Source: PALSA-505 sp036501145 (GTDB taxonomy: Bacteria; Actinomycetota; Actinomycetes; Streptosporangiales; Streptosporangiaceae). Taken from it: a DNA stretch of 64,000 nt. Location: positions 1-64,000 of the forward strand of contig DASYAV010000230.1 in the NCBI GenBank assembly GCA_036501145.1, in the 5' to 3' direction. The position numbers and the translations under genes were made by a program. Position 1 is the stretch's first letter. Each line of letters begins with the position of its first letter. Shown piece after piece: positions 26,239 to 33,683 of the stretch. The notes under the pieces were generated by a model that was not told the origin of the DNA, searched no databases, and saw only the letters and a list, made by a program, of their open reading frames with translations.

Positions 26239-27549
26239 GTGGCGCACCAGCAGGGAGACAACGGTGGCCGGGCGGATCGGCTGAAGTGGATGCGCGAGGC
26301 CCGGTTCGGCCTATTCGTCCACTGGGGGCTGTATTCCGTCGCGGCCCGTCACGAGTGGGTGAAACAGCGCGAGCGCTTGGACGACGCCGCGTACCAGCGC
26401 TACTTCGAGCACTTCGATCCCGACCGTTACGACCCCAGCCGGTGGGCGGCGCTGGCGAGGCGGGCGGGAATGCGATACGCGGTGCTGACCACCAAACATC
26501 ACGAGGGTTTCTGCCTGTGGGACTCGGCCCTCACCGGCTACAAGGCGACCAGCACGCCGGCCGGCCGGGATCTGGTGAGGCCGTGGGCAGAGGCGTTCCG
26601 GGCCGAAGGGCTGCGGGTGGGTTTCTATCACTCGCTGCTCGACTGGCATCATCCGCAGTTCCCGATCGACGGCCTGCACCCCCAGCGCGACGACGAGCCG
26701 GCCAAGGCGGCCGCCGAAGACCGTGACGTCGCCCGCTATGCGGACTATCTGCATGGCCAGGTGCGGGAGCTGCTCACCGGTTACGGGCCGGTGGACTACC
26801 TGTTCTTTGACTTCTCCTATCCCGGCCGGACCTGGGGCGGCAAGGGCCGGGATGACTGGCGTTCGCAGGAACTGCTGGCCATGGCCCGGTCCTTGCAGCC
26901 TCATGTGGTGGTCAACGACCGTCTGGACCTCGAGGGCGATGTGGTGACGCCCGAGCAGTACCAGCCCGCTGACTCGCTGACCGCCGACGGGCGCCTGTGG
27001 GAGGCCTGCCAGACTCTCAACGGCAGCTGGGGATATGACCGGGACAACCTGGACTGGAAGACGCCCGGCCAGCTGATCCGCATGCTGGTCGACGGGGTGT
27101 CCAAGGGCGGTAACCTGCTGCTCAACGTGGGCCCAACCGGCCGCGGGGAGTTCGAGCCGCGGGCAGTGGACACGCTGGAGGCCATCGGCCGGTGGATGGA
27201 CCGGCACGCCCGGTCAGTGCACGGAGCGGGGCCTGCTCCCTATGTCCCGCCACCGGATGCCCGCTACACCCGGCGCGGCGACCGGCTGTACCTGCACCTG
27301 TTCGCCTGGCCCTTCCAGCACGTGCACCTTCCTGGCCTGGCCGGGAAGGTCCGCTTCGCACAGTTCCCGCACGATGGCTCGGAGATCCCGCTCAGGTCAT
27401 CGACCCCGCACGGAAAGCGCAGAACACCACCATGGGTGGGCTCGGCCCAGACGTGCTCACGCTCACCCTGCCAGTTCGGTGTCCCGACGTCGCGGTCCCG
27501 GTGGTCGAGATGTTCCTGGAGCCGGAACGGTGAAGAAGAGCTGGTCTAG
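26239..27549 (+). CDS. GH29 alpha-L-fucosidase, probable frameshift near the 3' end
   Basis: A 436-residue reading frame starting at GTG. FGLFVHWGLYSV, TTKHHEGFCLW and VDYLFFDFSYPGR (with the likely nucleophile Asp201) fit family 29; GNLLLNVGPTGRGEFEP is the conserved later motif. The enzyme hydrolyses alpha-L-fucosides. After about residue 385 the frame turns into Ser/Arg/Pro-rich sequence unlike the family. The other frame continues as PARKAQNTTMGGLGPDVL and ends at TGA 27531-27533, as expected for GH29. One missing base near 27396 (CTCAGG followed by TC) would explain it. It stands alone on the plus strand between zur and lutC, and its sugar would feed the fucose genes at 33.7-41.8 kb. No signal peptide, so possibly cytoplasmic. 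Confidence 0.8.
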   Translation: MAHQQGDNGGRADRLKWMREARFGLFVHWGLYSVAARHEWVKQRERLDDAAYQRYFEHFDPDRYDPSRWAALARRAGMRYAVLTTKHHEGFCLWDSALTGYKATSTPAGRDLVRPWAEAFRAEGLRVGFYHSLLDWHHPQFPIDGLHPQRDDEPAKAAAEDRDVARYADYLHGQVRELLTGYGPVDYLFFDFSYPGRTWGGKGRDDWRSQELLAMARSLQPHVVVNDRLDLEGDVVTPEQYQPADSLTADGRLWEACQTLNGSWGYDRDNLDWKTPGQLIRMLVDGVSKGGNLLLNVGPTGRGEFEPRAVDTLEAIGRWMDRHARSVHGAGPAPYVPPPDARYTRRGDRLYLHLFAWPFQHVHLPGLAGKVRFAQFPHDGSEIPLRSSTPHGKRRTPPWVGSAQTCSRSPCQFGVPTSRSRWSRCSWSRNGEEELV

Positions 27550-28331
27550 GGGGTAACGAGGATGTGCAGGGTCCGCGGGCCGTGCACGCCTTCCACCCGG
27601 ATCAGCTCGATGTCGCTGGTGGCGGACGGGCCGGCGATCAGCGTCTGCGGCCGGGCCGGGTCCATCCGGGCGATCGCGTCCGGCAGGTCCGGCGCGATCT
27701 GGCCGTGCCGAACCACCACCAGGTGGAAGTCCGGCACCAAGGTGAGCGCCCGACGGCCCTGCCCCGGCCCGTGGTCGAGCACGATCGTGCCGGTCTCCGC
27801 GACGGCCACCGAGCACCCCGTGATCACCCCGGCGCACGCATCCAGGTCGGCCACCGGCAACGGCGGCGCATCCGGCACCAGCCGCAGGCCACCGGCTTCG
27901 GCCAGCCACTCCGCAGGCAGCCCCTCCGGCACCGCAAACCCAGGCCGGCCGTCGCCCGCCTGGCCTGTACCACTCGCGGCGGCGCCTGCCTGGCCGGAGT
28001 CACTCGCAGGGGCACCGCTGTCCGCGGTGACCTGGGCGGCCCGGTCGGTGAGGACGCGGGCGATCACCGCGGGCAGGTCCGCCGCGCTGACCTGCTCGAC
28101 CACCGCGCGGTAGTCGGCGGCGCGCTCGGCGAACAGCGCCACGATGTCATGCCCGGCCGGGTCGTGGTGCGCGCGTAGGTACCCGCGCGGCAGCGCCGCA
28201 TACTCTGCGGCGATCTCGGCCGCAGGGCGCTGCCCGCCTGACGCTCCCGCTTGACCTGACGCTCCCGCTTGGCCGCCGATCGCGGCCCGCACCCGGCCCA
28301 GCACCCGCTGCCGCGCGCCCGGCTCACTCAT
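27546..28331 (-). CDS. lutC: Lactate utilization protein LutC
   Basis: A 261-residue LUD-domain protein. The C-terminal part, with VITGCSVAVAETGTIVLDHG, RRALTLVPDFHLVVV and TLIAGPSATSDIELIRVEGVHGPRTLHI, is the typical LutC/YkgG sequence. LutA, LutB and LutC together oxidise L-lactate to pyruvate through iron-sulfur clusters. The start is the ATG at 28331 (MSEPGARQ), after which an Ala/Gly/Gln repeat (QAGASG twice) lengthens the N-terminus. It is separated from lutB by about 3 kb of other genes, unusual for lutABC. Its end overlaps the GH29 end. Confidence 0.88.
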   Translation of the reverse strand: MSEPGARQRVLGRVRAAIGGQAGASGQAGASGGQRPAAEIAAEYAALPRGYLRAHHDPAGHDIVALFAERAADYRAVVEQVSAADLPAVIARVLTDRAAQVTADSGAPASDSGQAGAAASGTGQAGDGRPGFAVPEGLPAEWLAEAGGLRLVPDAPPLPVADLDACAGVITGCSVAVAETGTIVLDHGPGQGRRALTLVPDFHLVVVRHGQIAPDLPDAIARMDPARPQTLIAGPSATSDIELIRVEGVHGPRTLHILVTP

Positions 28332-28500
28332 CCGCGCCGTCCCTGGCTTCCGATGAAGGATTCCCGTCGCCGACAAGTTCCGGCACGCTTGCTTTGACCC
28401 GTCACCATCTTCAGTCTCGCTCCTCCGGCAGACCCACTCCAGCTTCCTGTATCCCGGCCCCGCATCATCACCAGCAGATCCACGATCTTCTCTAGGGCGG

Positions 28501-28962
28501 TTACGAGACATCCCACCCGTACGCCAGCAGAGGCGGCGTACCGGCGGCAACCGCATCCAGCGCAGCCCGGACGTAGCCGATGGTGTCGGCCGGCACGGCG
28601 GCGCTGTCCGCCCAGACCAGCTCGCTGCACTTGTCCGGCTCACCGACCACTGGCACGCCGGCCCAATGGCTCACGGCAAAAAACAGGTCAAGGTACTCGA
28701 GGTCGCCGGGCGTCTCCGGCGACCGGTGCATGACCATGGCCAGCCGGCACGCGTCCCGGTCGACGCTGATGGTCAGTTCCTCGCGGAGTTCGCGCACCAG
28801 ACCGTCGACAGCGTCCTCACCACCATCGAGATGGCCGGCCGGCAGACTGAGTTCTCCGTCGTGATAGCCCGACCCGGCGCGGCGCAGCAGCAGCACACGG
28901 TCGCCGTCGCGCAGAACGCCGTACACAGCCGCCGCGAGGCAGAATCGTTCAGCAGGCATCAT
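28501..28962 (-). CDS. NUDIX hydrolase
   Basis: A 153-residue protein with a complete Nudix box: G-x5-E-x7-REL-x-EE-L, seen as GHLDGGEDAVDGLVRELREEL (about residues 43-63). It would hydrolyse a nucleoside diphosphate linked to another group. It lies in the 3-kb block between lutB and lutC, on the same strand as both, 169 bp before lutC. Substrate unknown; two adjacent Met codons make the start uncertain by one residue. Confidence 0.85.
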   Translation of the reverse strand: MMPAERFCLAAAVYGVLRDGDRVLLLRRAGSGYHDGELSLPAGHLDGGEDAVDGLVRELREELTISVDRDACRLAMVMHRSPETPGDLEYLDLFFAVSHWAGVPVVGEPDKCSELVWADSAAVPADTIGYVRAALDAVAAGTPPLLAYGWDVS

Positions 28963-29030
28963 GGCACCGTACCGACCGGCGACTCCAGGTCGCCCTGGCC
29001 AGGTCGAGGTTGTCGACCTGCAAGCTGCGT

Positions 29031-29122
29031 GAGCGCCGCGTACTTAGCGGCCACCTCCTCACCGGCCCGCCGGTCACCTTGGGCTCCCGCTTGGCCTGGC
29101 GCTCCCGCTTGGCCGCCGATCC
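29031..29122 (-). pseudogene. Relic of a lutC 5' end
   Basis: Reading the reverse strand from 29122, the frame gives IGGQAGAPGQAGAQ, then AGEEVAAKYAALT. The matching stretch of intact lutC (28191-28282) gives IGGQAGASGQAGAS and AAEIAAEYAALP. The two stretches align without gaps at a constant offset of 840 bp. This is an old, broken duplicate of the lutC N-terminal region, and it marks a rearrangement in the block between lutB and lutC. Confidence 0.55.
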
Positions 29123-29318
29123 AGGATTCCGCGGACCTCGTCGAGTGACAGGCCGATGGCCTGCATCATGCCGATGAAGACGAGGCGGCGGAGCGTTCCT
29201 GGCCGGTACCGACGCTGGCCCGACTGCCGCGCATCGGCGTCCAGCAGGCCGCGCCGTTCGTAGTAGCGGATGGTGGAGGTGGCGATACCGGCCGGTGGGC
29301 CACCTCGCCGATCGTCAT
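29074..29318 (-). pseudogene. Frameshifted MerR-family regulator fused into a lutC relic
   Basis: The reverse strand begins MTIGEVAHR at 29318 in one frame and continues in another frame as GIATSTIRYYERRGLLDADA, QSGQRRYRPGTLRRLVFIG and MQAIGLSLDEVRGILD, the DNA-binding part of a MerR regulator. One base is missing between CAC-CGG and GGT-ATC (near 29290). The second frame then runs into the lutC-derived repeat and stops at TGA 29074-29076, so the effector domain is lost. The product would be at most a truncated DNA-binding protein. Confidence 0.6.
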
Positions 29319-29338
29319 CAGTTCGGACACCCAGCCAC

Positions 29339-29359
29339 TTGACTTGAAGCCGGGTTCAA
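29339..29359. promoter_or_regulatory. MerR-type operator/promoter
   Basis: TTGACT (29339-29344) overlaps the inverted repeat TTGAA (29344-29348), 6-bp spacer, TTCAA (29355-29359). A dyad sitting within the promoter is typical of MerR-family targets. It lies between the frameshifted merR and the methyltransferase start at 29376, and was probably read by that regulator when intact. Confidence 0.45.
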
Positions 29360-29375
29360 CTGTCAAGGTCTGGCC

Positions 29376-30014
29376 ATGACGACCACGCAGTCCTCCGTGC
29401 CCAATCACCACGCCCACCATCGGGGCTTCGCCGGGCCGGCCGGGCTTCTCGCCGCCGCCAGCATGGTGCTGGGCGGCCGGGGCCGCCCCCTGCTGGCCGA
29501 GCAGCTCAGCGAACTCGCGGCAGGCGACACCGTGGCCGACATCGGATGTGGGCCAGGTAGCGCCGCCCGGCATGCCGCCAGGCGCGCCACTTCGGTTATC
29601 GGAGTCGATCCAGCACCGATGATGTTGCGGCTGGCCCGCCTCCTCACCTGGCGCCCCAAGCACCCGGTGCGCTACGTCGAGGGAACCGCGGAGGCCCTGC
29701 CGCTACCCAACTCGTCGGTGTCGGTCGCCTGGTCCATCGCTTCCGTGCACCACTGGGCCGACCTGGACGCGGGCCTGCGGGAAGCCCGGCGGGTGCTGAA
29801 GCCCGGTGGCCGGCTGGTGGCGATTGAGCGGCTGACCCACCCCGGCGCTACCGGCCTGGCCAGTCACGGCTGGACCCCCGAGCAGGCCGCCGCGTTCGCG
29901 GACCGCTGTCTTGCGCACGGCTTCACCGGTGCCCGGACGGACCAGCACGGTGACGGCCGCAGAACCATGGTGAGCGTCACGGCCACACCCCCGGGCGGCG
30001 GTCCGGGATCATGA
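29376..30014 (+). CDS. Class I SAM-dependent methyltransferase
   Basis: A 212-residue Methyltransf_11 protein: motif I VADIGCGPGSAARHAA (about residues 53-68), acidic residue in VIGVDPAPMM, motif post I EGTAEALPLP and SVAWSIASVHHWADL, then REARRVLKPGGRLVAIERL. It is divergent from the broken merR with an operator between them, so it is probably the former target of that regulator; such pairs often serve in resistance or small-molecule modification. Substrate unknown. Confidence 0.8.
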   Translation: MTTTQSSVPNHHAHHRGFAGPAGLLAAASMVLGGRGRPLLAEQLSELAAGDTVADIGCGPGSAARHAARRATSVIGVDPAPMMLRLARLLTWRPKHPVRYVEGTAEALPLPNSSVSVAWSIASVHHWADLDAGLREARRVLKPGGRLVAIERLTHPGATGLASHGWTPEQAAAFADRCLAHGFTGARTDQHGDGRRTMVSVTATPPGGGPGS

Positions 30015-30335
30015 TGGCCTGTGCGTCTGCCCGGTGAGGGTGGCGATGATCTTCTCTGCGGTCAGCGGAGGTTCGGCTTCGGGGTCGCTGCTGACATAGC
30101 CGTCGAAGTGTCCGAGGTAGTCCCAGGTGCAGCGGCGCAGCGAACCGTCCCCGTTCGCATAGGGCACGTAGATGCGGCCGTGGTCAGGGTGGCCGCGATG
30201 GCTAATCACCAGGTGGTTGGTGAGTTCGCGGATGTCCAGGCCAGTGCCTTTGAGCAGGGCGCGGACGGTCCGGATGAGCGTGTTCCTGGCGCGCGACGCC
30301 TGGATGGCATCAGTGTCACGGGGTATCTGGGCCAT
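30009..30335 (-). CDS. Small hypothetical protein
   Basis: A 108-residue product if started at the Met of MAQIPRDTDAI; a start 13 codons earlier is possible. It contains NTLIRTVRALLKGTGL, LTNHLVISHRGHPDHGRIYVPYANGDG and WDYLGHFDGY, without a known domain. It converges with the methyltransferase gene (six-base overlap at the ends). A very small open frame lies 10 bp upstream on the same strand. The amino-acid composition and the lack of family matches leave the function open. Confidence 0.5.
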   Translation of the reverse strand: MAQIPRDTDAIQASRARNTLIRTVRALLKGTGLDIRELTNHLVISHRGHPDHGRIYVPYANGDGSLRRCTWDYLGHFDGYVSSDPEAEPPLTAEKIIATLTGQTHRPS

Positions 30336-30345
30336 CGTGGGCCGC

Positions 30346-30459
30346 CTACTGACCGTTGGTGGTGCGCAGGACACGGGCCAGGATGGCGGCGGCAGTGGCG
30401 GGCTGGCCGCATCCGGCGATGGGCTCGGCCCAGGAGTAGGCGCGCTTCCACCGCGGCAT
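30346..30459 (-). CDS. Possible 37-residue small protein
   Basis: The reverse strand reads MPRWKRAYSWAEPI, GCGQPATAAAILARVLRTTN and stops at TAG. It ends 10 bp before the hypothetical gene at 30009-30335 on the same strand, a normal operon spacing. The evidence is only the open frame, the plausible composition and the spacing; there is no recognisable family and no strong ribosome site. Confidence 0.3.
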   Translation of the reverse strand: MPRWKRAYSWAEPIAGCGQPATAAAILARVLRTTNGQ

Positions 30460-30512
30460 CCCGTGACCAGATGGTCAGCCGACCGTCCCCGTGGCGCCGT
30501 GGCACCAGGTGC

Positions 30513-30537
30513 ACAGATACTATTACGTAGTATCTGT
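30513..30537. promoter_or_regulatory. Perfect palindromic operator upstream of the toxin-antitoxin genes
   Basis: ACAGATACTA (30513-30522), a 5-bp spacer TTACG and TAGTATCTGT (30528-30537) form a perfect 10-bp inverted repeat. A second, overlapping one, CTGTA-A-TACAG (30534-30544), follows. Both lie 30-54 bp before the antitoxin GTG at 30567, where antitoxins normally bind to repress their own operon. The AT-rich arms stand out in GC-rich DNA. Confidence 0.65.
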
Positions 30538-30566
30538 AATACAGGGTACTTTCACCGGGAGCCCTC

Positions 30567-30806
30567 GTGGTACTCAACAGCAAAGGCCAGCTGACCATCC
30601 CGGCACATCTGCGGGCCAAGTACGGCCTGCATCCCGGGGATGAGGTCGAGGTCGTCGAGGCCGGCGGCACGCTTCAGATCGTCCGCGCCGAGGGAGCCGA
30701 GAGCAGGGGGCAGCGGCTGGTCCGGCGGCTGCGTAAGACGGCAACCGGTCAGGATGTGGCGGGCATGAGCACCGACGAGATCATGGCGCTGCTGCGTGGC
30801 GAGTGA
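30567..30806 (+). CDS. AbrB/MazE-family antitoxin
   Basis: A 79-residue protein. The N-terminal VLNSKGQLTIPAHLRAKYGLHPGDEVEVVEAGGTLQI is a swapped-hairpin AbrB/SpoVT DNA-binding domain, and the tail (MSTDEIMALLRGE) is the kind that wraps around a PIN toxin. The start is a GTG. It overlaps the following PIN gene by 11 bp, the usual layout of a toxin-antitoxin pair, and the palindrome upstream is its likely operator. Confidence 0.85.
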   Translation: MVLNSKGQLTIPAHLRAKYGLHPGDEVEVVEAGGTLQIVRAEGAESRGQRLVRRLRKTATGQDVAGMSTDEIMALLRGE

Positions 30807-31248
30807 CCCCGCCGCGACCCGGCCCACCACCCTGGTCGACTCCTGCGTGCTCCTTGACGTGATCACCGGTGACGAGCAATGGGCCGACTGGTCGGCAAGA
30901 GAGATCGCGGTCGCCATGGACGCCGGCCGGGTGGTGATCAATCCGCTCATCTACGCCGAGATCTCGGTCGGCTACCAGACCGTCGAAGAACTGGAGGAAC
31001 TGCTTCCAGCCGCGGATTACGAACGCGAGCCGCTGCCCTACCTGGCGGGCTTCGCTGCCGGGAAGGCATTTGTCCGGTACCGCCGTGGTGGTGGTGAGAA
31101 GCGGTCGCCGATGCCGGACTTCTACATCGGTGCCCATGCCGCCATCGGCGGCTACCGGCTGCTGACTCGCGACGTCCGCCGTTACCGGACCTACTTCCCG
31201 ACCATCGATATCATCGCCCCGCCCCTGGCAGAAGACGAGACCGCCTGA
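30796..31248 (+). CDS. PIN-domain toxin (VapC-type ribonuclease)
   Basis: A 150-residue PIN protein. TLVDSCVLLDVITGD has the first acidic residues, NPLIYAEISVGY the conserved Glu, and PMPDFYIGAHAAIGGYRLLTRDVRRYRTYFP the C-terminal Asp residues of the magnesium site. VapC toxins cut RNA, often tRNA, and are held inactive by the antitoxin encoded upstream. The GTG start overlaps the antitoxin gene. The pair lies in the block that splits lutB from lutC, suggesting that block is mobile or horizontally acquired. Confidence 0.85.
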   Translation: MASDPAATRPTTLVDSCVLLDVITGDEQWADWSAREIAVAMDAGRVVINPLIYAEISVGYQTVEELEELLPAADYEREPLPYLAGFAAGKAFVRYRRGGGEKRSPMPDFYIGAHAAIGGYRLLTRDVRRYRTYFPTIDIIAPPLAEDETA

Positions 31249-31319
31249 CAACTTGTGCTCGGACTCGGGCCGCGCCGGCGTGCCCAGGGAGACCAGCCAG
31301 CCCGTGGGAGTGGGGACGG

Positions 31320-32825
31320 TCAATCTGCCCGGTCACGGGAGCGGCCGGGATCCTCCCTGTTGATCGCGGGCTGGCCTGCCTGGGTGCGGGACCACCAGGC
31401 GCGGAAGGATTCCGGGGGCGGGGCGGGGAGGTCGCGGGTGCGGGCCCAGGCACCTAGCAGCGGGAGCCGGCGCAGCCAGCGGGCCGGGCCGGTGGCGCCG
31501 AGGACCGCCGCTCCGAACCGCCCGCCGAGCAGCTTGCCGCTGGCCGACGCGGCCCGCTGGGCGGCCGCCAGCCTGCCCGGGCGGCGCAGCAGCCAACCCG
31601 CCACGCCAAGCGCAAGCCGTTCAGTATCAATATGATCGTTGCGCTGCACCGCCTGGGCGCGCAGGTGCACCAGGGCCTCGGGGATGTTGATGGCGACCGG
31701 GCAGACCTCGTAGCACGCGCCGCACAGGCTGGACGCGTACGGCAGCGCCCGGTCGGCCGCGGTGGCCATGCCGCGCAGCTGCGGGGTGAGGATCGCGCCG
31801 ATCGGGCCCGGATAGGGCGAGCCGTAGGCGTGCCCGCCGGCCCGCTCGTACACCGGGCACACGTTCAGGCAGGCCGAGCAGCGGATGCAGCGCAGCGCCT
31901 GGCGGCCCACCTGGTCGGCCAGCGCGCTGGTGCGGCCGTTGTCCAGCAGCACCAGGTGGAAGTCCTGCGGGCCGTCGCCGGGGGTGATCCCGGTCCAGGT
32001 GGAGGTGTAGGGGTTCATCCGCTCGGCGGTGGACGAGCGGGGCAGCAGCGCGAGGAACACCTCCAGATCGCGCCAGGCCGGCAGCAGCTTCTCGATGCCG
32101 ACCACGGAGATCAGCGTGCGCGGCAGGGTCAGGCACATCCGGCCGTTGCCCTCGGACTCCAGCACGACCAGCGACCCGGTCTCGGCGATCGCGAAGTTGG
32201 CCCCGGACACGCCGACGGTGGCGGACAGGAATTCCCGGCGCAGGTGAGCCCGGGCGGCCGCGGCGAGCCGGGGCGGGTCGTCGGTCAGCCCGGGCGGCGC
32301 GTCCGGCATCTCGCGGCGGAAGATGTCGCGGATCTCGGCGCGGTTGCGGTGGATGGCCGGCACCAGGATGTGGCTGGGCTTGTCGTGGCCGAGCTGGACG
32401 ATGAGCTCGGCCAGGTCGGTCTCGGTGGCGGTGATGCCGTCGGCGGCCAGCGCCTCGTTCAGCCCGGTCTCCTGGGTGGCCATCGACTTGACCTTGACCA
32501 CCCGGTCGGCGCCCGCAGCGCGGGTGATGGCCGCGACGATGGCGTTCGCGTCGTCCGCGCCCTCGGCCCAGTGCACCTGGCCGCCGGCCGCGGTGACCCG
32601 CTCCTCCAGCTGGGTCAGGTAGTGGTCCAGGTTGGCCAGCGTGTGGTCCTTGATCGCCTTGGCCGCGGCGCGCAGCTCGGCCCAGTCCGCCAGTTCGGCC
32701 ACCGCGCCCGCCCGCTTGACCCGGATCGTGCCGGTGGCGTGGGTCAGATTGCGGCGCAGCTGGCCGTTGCCGACCGCGCCGGCCGCGGCCTCGGGGAAGG
32801 ACGGCATCCCCAGGTAGGTGGGCAT
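31320..32825 (-). CDS. lutB: Lactate utilization iron-sulfur protein LutB
   Basis: A 501-residue protein. An N-terminal LUD-type domain (VVKVKSMATQETGLNEAL, ETDLAELIVQLG) precedes two Cys clusters, CIRCSACLNVCPVYERAGG (about residue 310) and CGACYEVCPVAINIPEAL (about 365), which bind 4Fe-4S clusters. LutB is the electron-carrying subunit of the LutABC L-lactate oxidation complex. It starts two bases after lutA stops. The frame stays open far upstream, but that is shadow; the start here is the ATG at 32825 (MPTYLGMP). Confidence 0.9.
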   Translation of the reverse strand: MPTYLGMPSFPEAAAGAVGNGQLRRNLTHATGTIRVKRAGAVAELADWAELRAAAKAIKDHTLANLDHYLTQLEERVTAAGGQVHWAEGADDANAIVAAITRAAGADRVVKVKSMATQETGLNEALAADGITATETDLAELIVQLGHDKPSHILVPAIHRNRAEIRDIFRREMPDAPPGLTDDPPRLAAAARAHLRREFLSATVGVSGANFAIAETGSLVVLESEGNGRMCLTLPRTLISVVGIEKLLPAWRDLEVFLALLPRSSTAERMNPYTSTWTGITPGDGPQDFHLVLLDNGRTSALADQVGRQALRCIRCSACLNVCPVYERAGGHAYGSPYPGPIGAILTPQLRGMATAADRALPYASSLCGACYEVCPVAINIPEALVHLRAQAVQRNDHIDTERLALGVAGWLLRRPGRLAAAQRAASASGKLLGGRFGAAVLGATGPARWLRRLPLLGAWARTRDLPAPPPESFRAWWSRTQAGQPAINREDPGRSRDRAD

Positions 32826-32827
32826 AC

Positions 32828-33568
32828 TCACCGGCTGCCTCCTGGACTGCTGGCCAGGATCTCGGCCAGGTGCATGGTGGTCACCGGGGCCCGCCGGCGG
32901 CGCAGCGCGCCGCCGATGTGCATCAGGCAGGAGCTGTCCGCGGCGCACAGCACGTCCGCGCCGGTGATCAGCACGGACGCGCACTTGTCGGCGCACATGG
33001 CCGCGGACACGTCGGGGTTCTTCACGCTGAACGTGCCGCCGAATCCACAGCACACCGTGGCGTCCGGCAGCTCGGCCAGGTCGAGCCCGCGGACCGCGCG
33101 CAGCAGCCGGAGCGGGGCGTCGCCGACGGCCAGCATGCGCAGCGAATGGCAGCTCGGGTGGTAGGTCACCCGGCGCGCGAAGGCGGCGCCCACGTCGGTC
33201 ACCCCGAGTTCCCCGGTGAGCAGCATGGACAGCTCGTGCACCCGGGGCACCAGCGCGGCCACCTCGCGGGCCAGGCCCGGGTCGCCGGCCTCCTCGGCGA
33301 TCTTCTCGTGGTACTCGTGCACCATCGCGGCGCAGGACGCCGACGGGGTGACGATCGCGTCGTAGCCGGCGAACGCCTTGACGAACCCGCGCACCAGCGG
33401 CAGCGCGGCCGCCCGGTAACCGGTGTTGAAGTGCATCTGCCCGCAGCAGGTCTGCGCCGCCGGGAAGTCGACCTGATGGCCGAGCCTGCCGAGCACGCTG
33501 ACCACCGACTTGCCCGCCTCGGGGAACAGCGTGTCGGTCAGGCAGGTGACGAACAGGGCGATTCGCAT
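32828..33568 (-). CDS. lutA: Lactate utilization iron-sulfur protein LutA
   Basis: A 246-residue CCG-domain protein: MRIALFVTCLTDTLFPEAG, TCCGQMHFNTGYR and VCCGFGGTFSVKN are the two CX(n)CCG blocks that hold iron-sulfur clusters. The start is the Met of MRIALF; the reading frame before it is not protein-like. It forms an operon with lutB and faces the SDR gene across a 115-bp divergent promoter region. In the pathway it oxidises L-lactate to pyruvate together with LutB and LutC. Confidence 0.9.
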   Translation of the reverse strand: MRIALFVTCLTDTLFPEAGKSVVSVLGRLGHQVDFPAAQTCCGQMHFNTGYRAAALPLVRGFVKAFAGYDAIVTPSASCAAMVHEYHEKIAEEAGDPGLAREVAALVPRVHELSMLLTGELGVTDVGAAFARRVTYHPSCHSLRMLAVGDAPLRLLRAVRGLDLAELPDATVCCGFGGTFSVKNPDVSAAMCADKCASVLITGADVLCAADSSCLMHIGGALRRRRAPVTTMHLAEILASSPGGSR

Positions 33569-33683
33569 AGGCGGTGCGCGACCCCTTACGTCGGATGTCT
33601 TCTGGGCGGGTTCGGCTTGCCGGACGGCACCAGCGTAGTTGAGTATCGATTCCGCACCATTCCCGGCACGGCAGGAGCCCCGC
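33569..33683. promoter_or_regulatory. Divergent promoter region between lutA and the SDR gene
   Basis: These 115 bp separate the lutA start (leftward) from the SDR start (rightward), so both transcripts begin here and may share control. The stretch TACGTCGGATGTCT (33588-33601) resembles CTGATGTCTGC near the GntR gene at 42601-42611, a possible shared operator. No consensus -35/-10 pair stands out. Confidence 0.35.

Noticed and set aside
28246..29118. Repeated GCTCCCGCTT units as a mobile-element end or tandem array
   Set aside because: Both occurrences code for the QAGA(S/P)G repeat of lutC or its relic, so they are coding remnants and not element ends.
33569..33683. Strong sigma-70 consensus promoter in the lutA/SDR gap
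   Set aside because: No -35/-10 pair of acceptable quality and spacing could be seen; only the region as a whole was listed.
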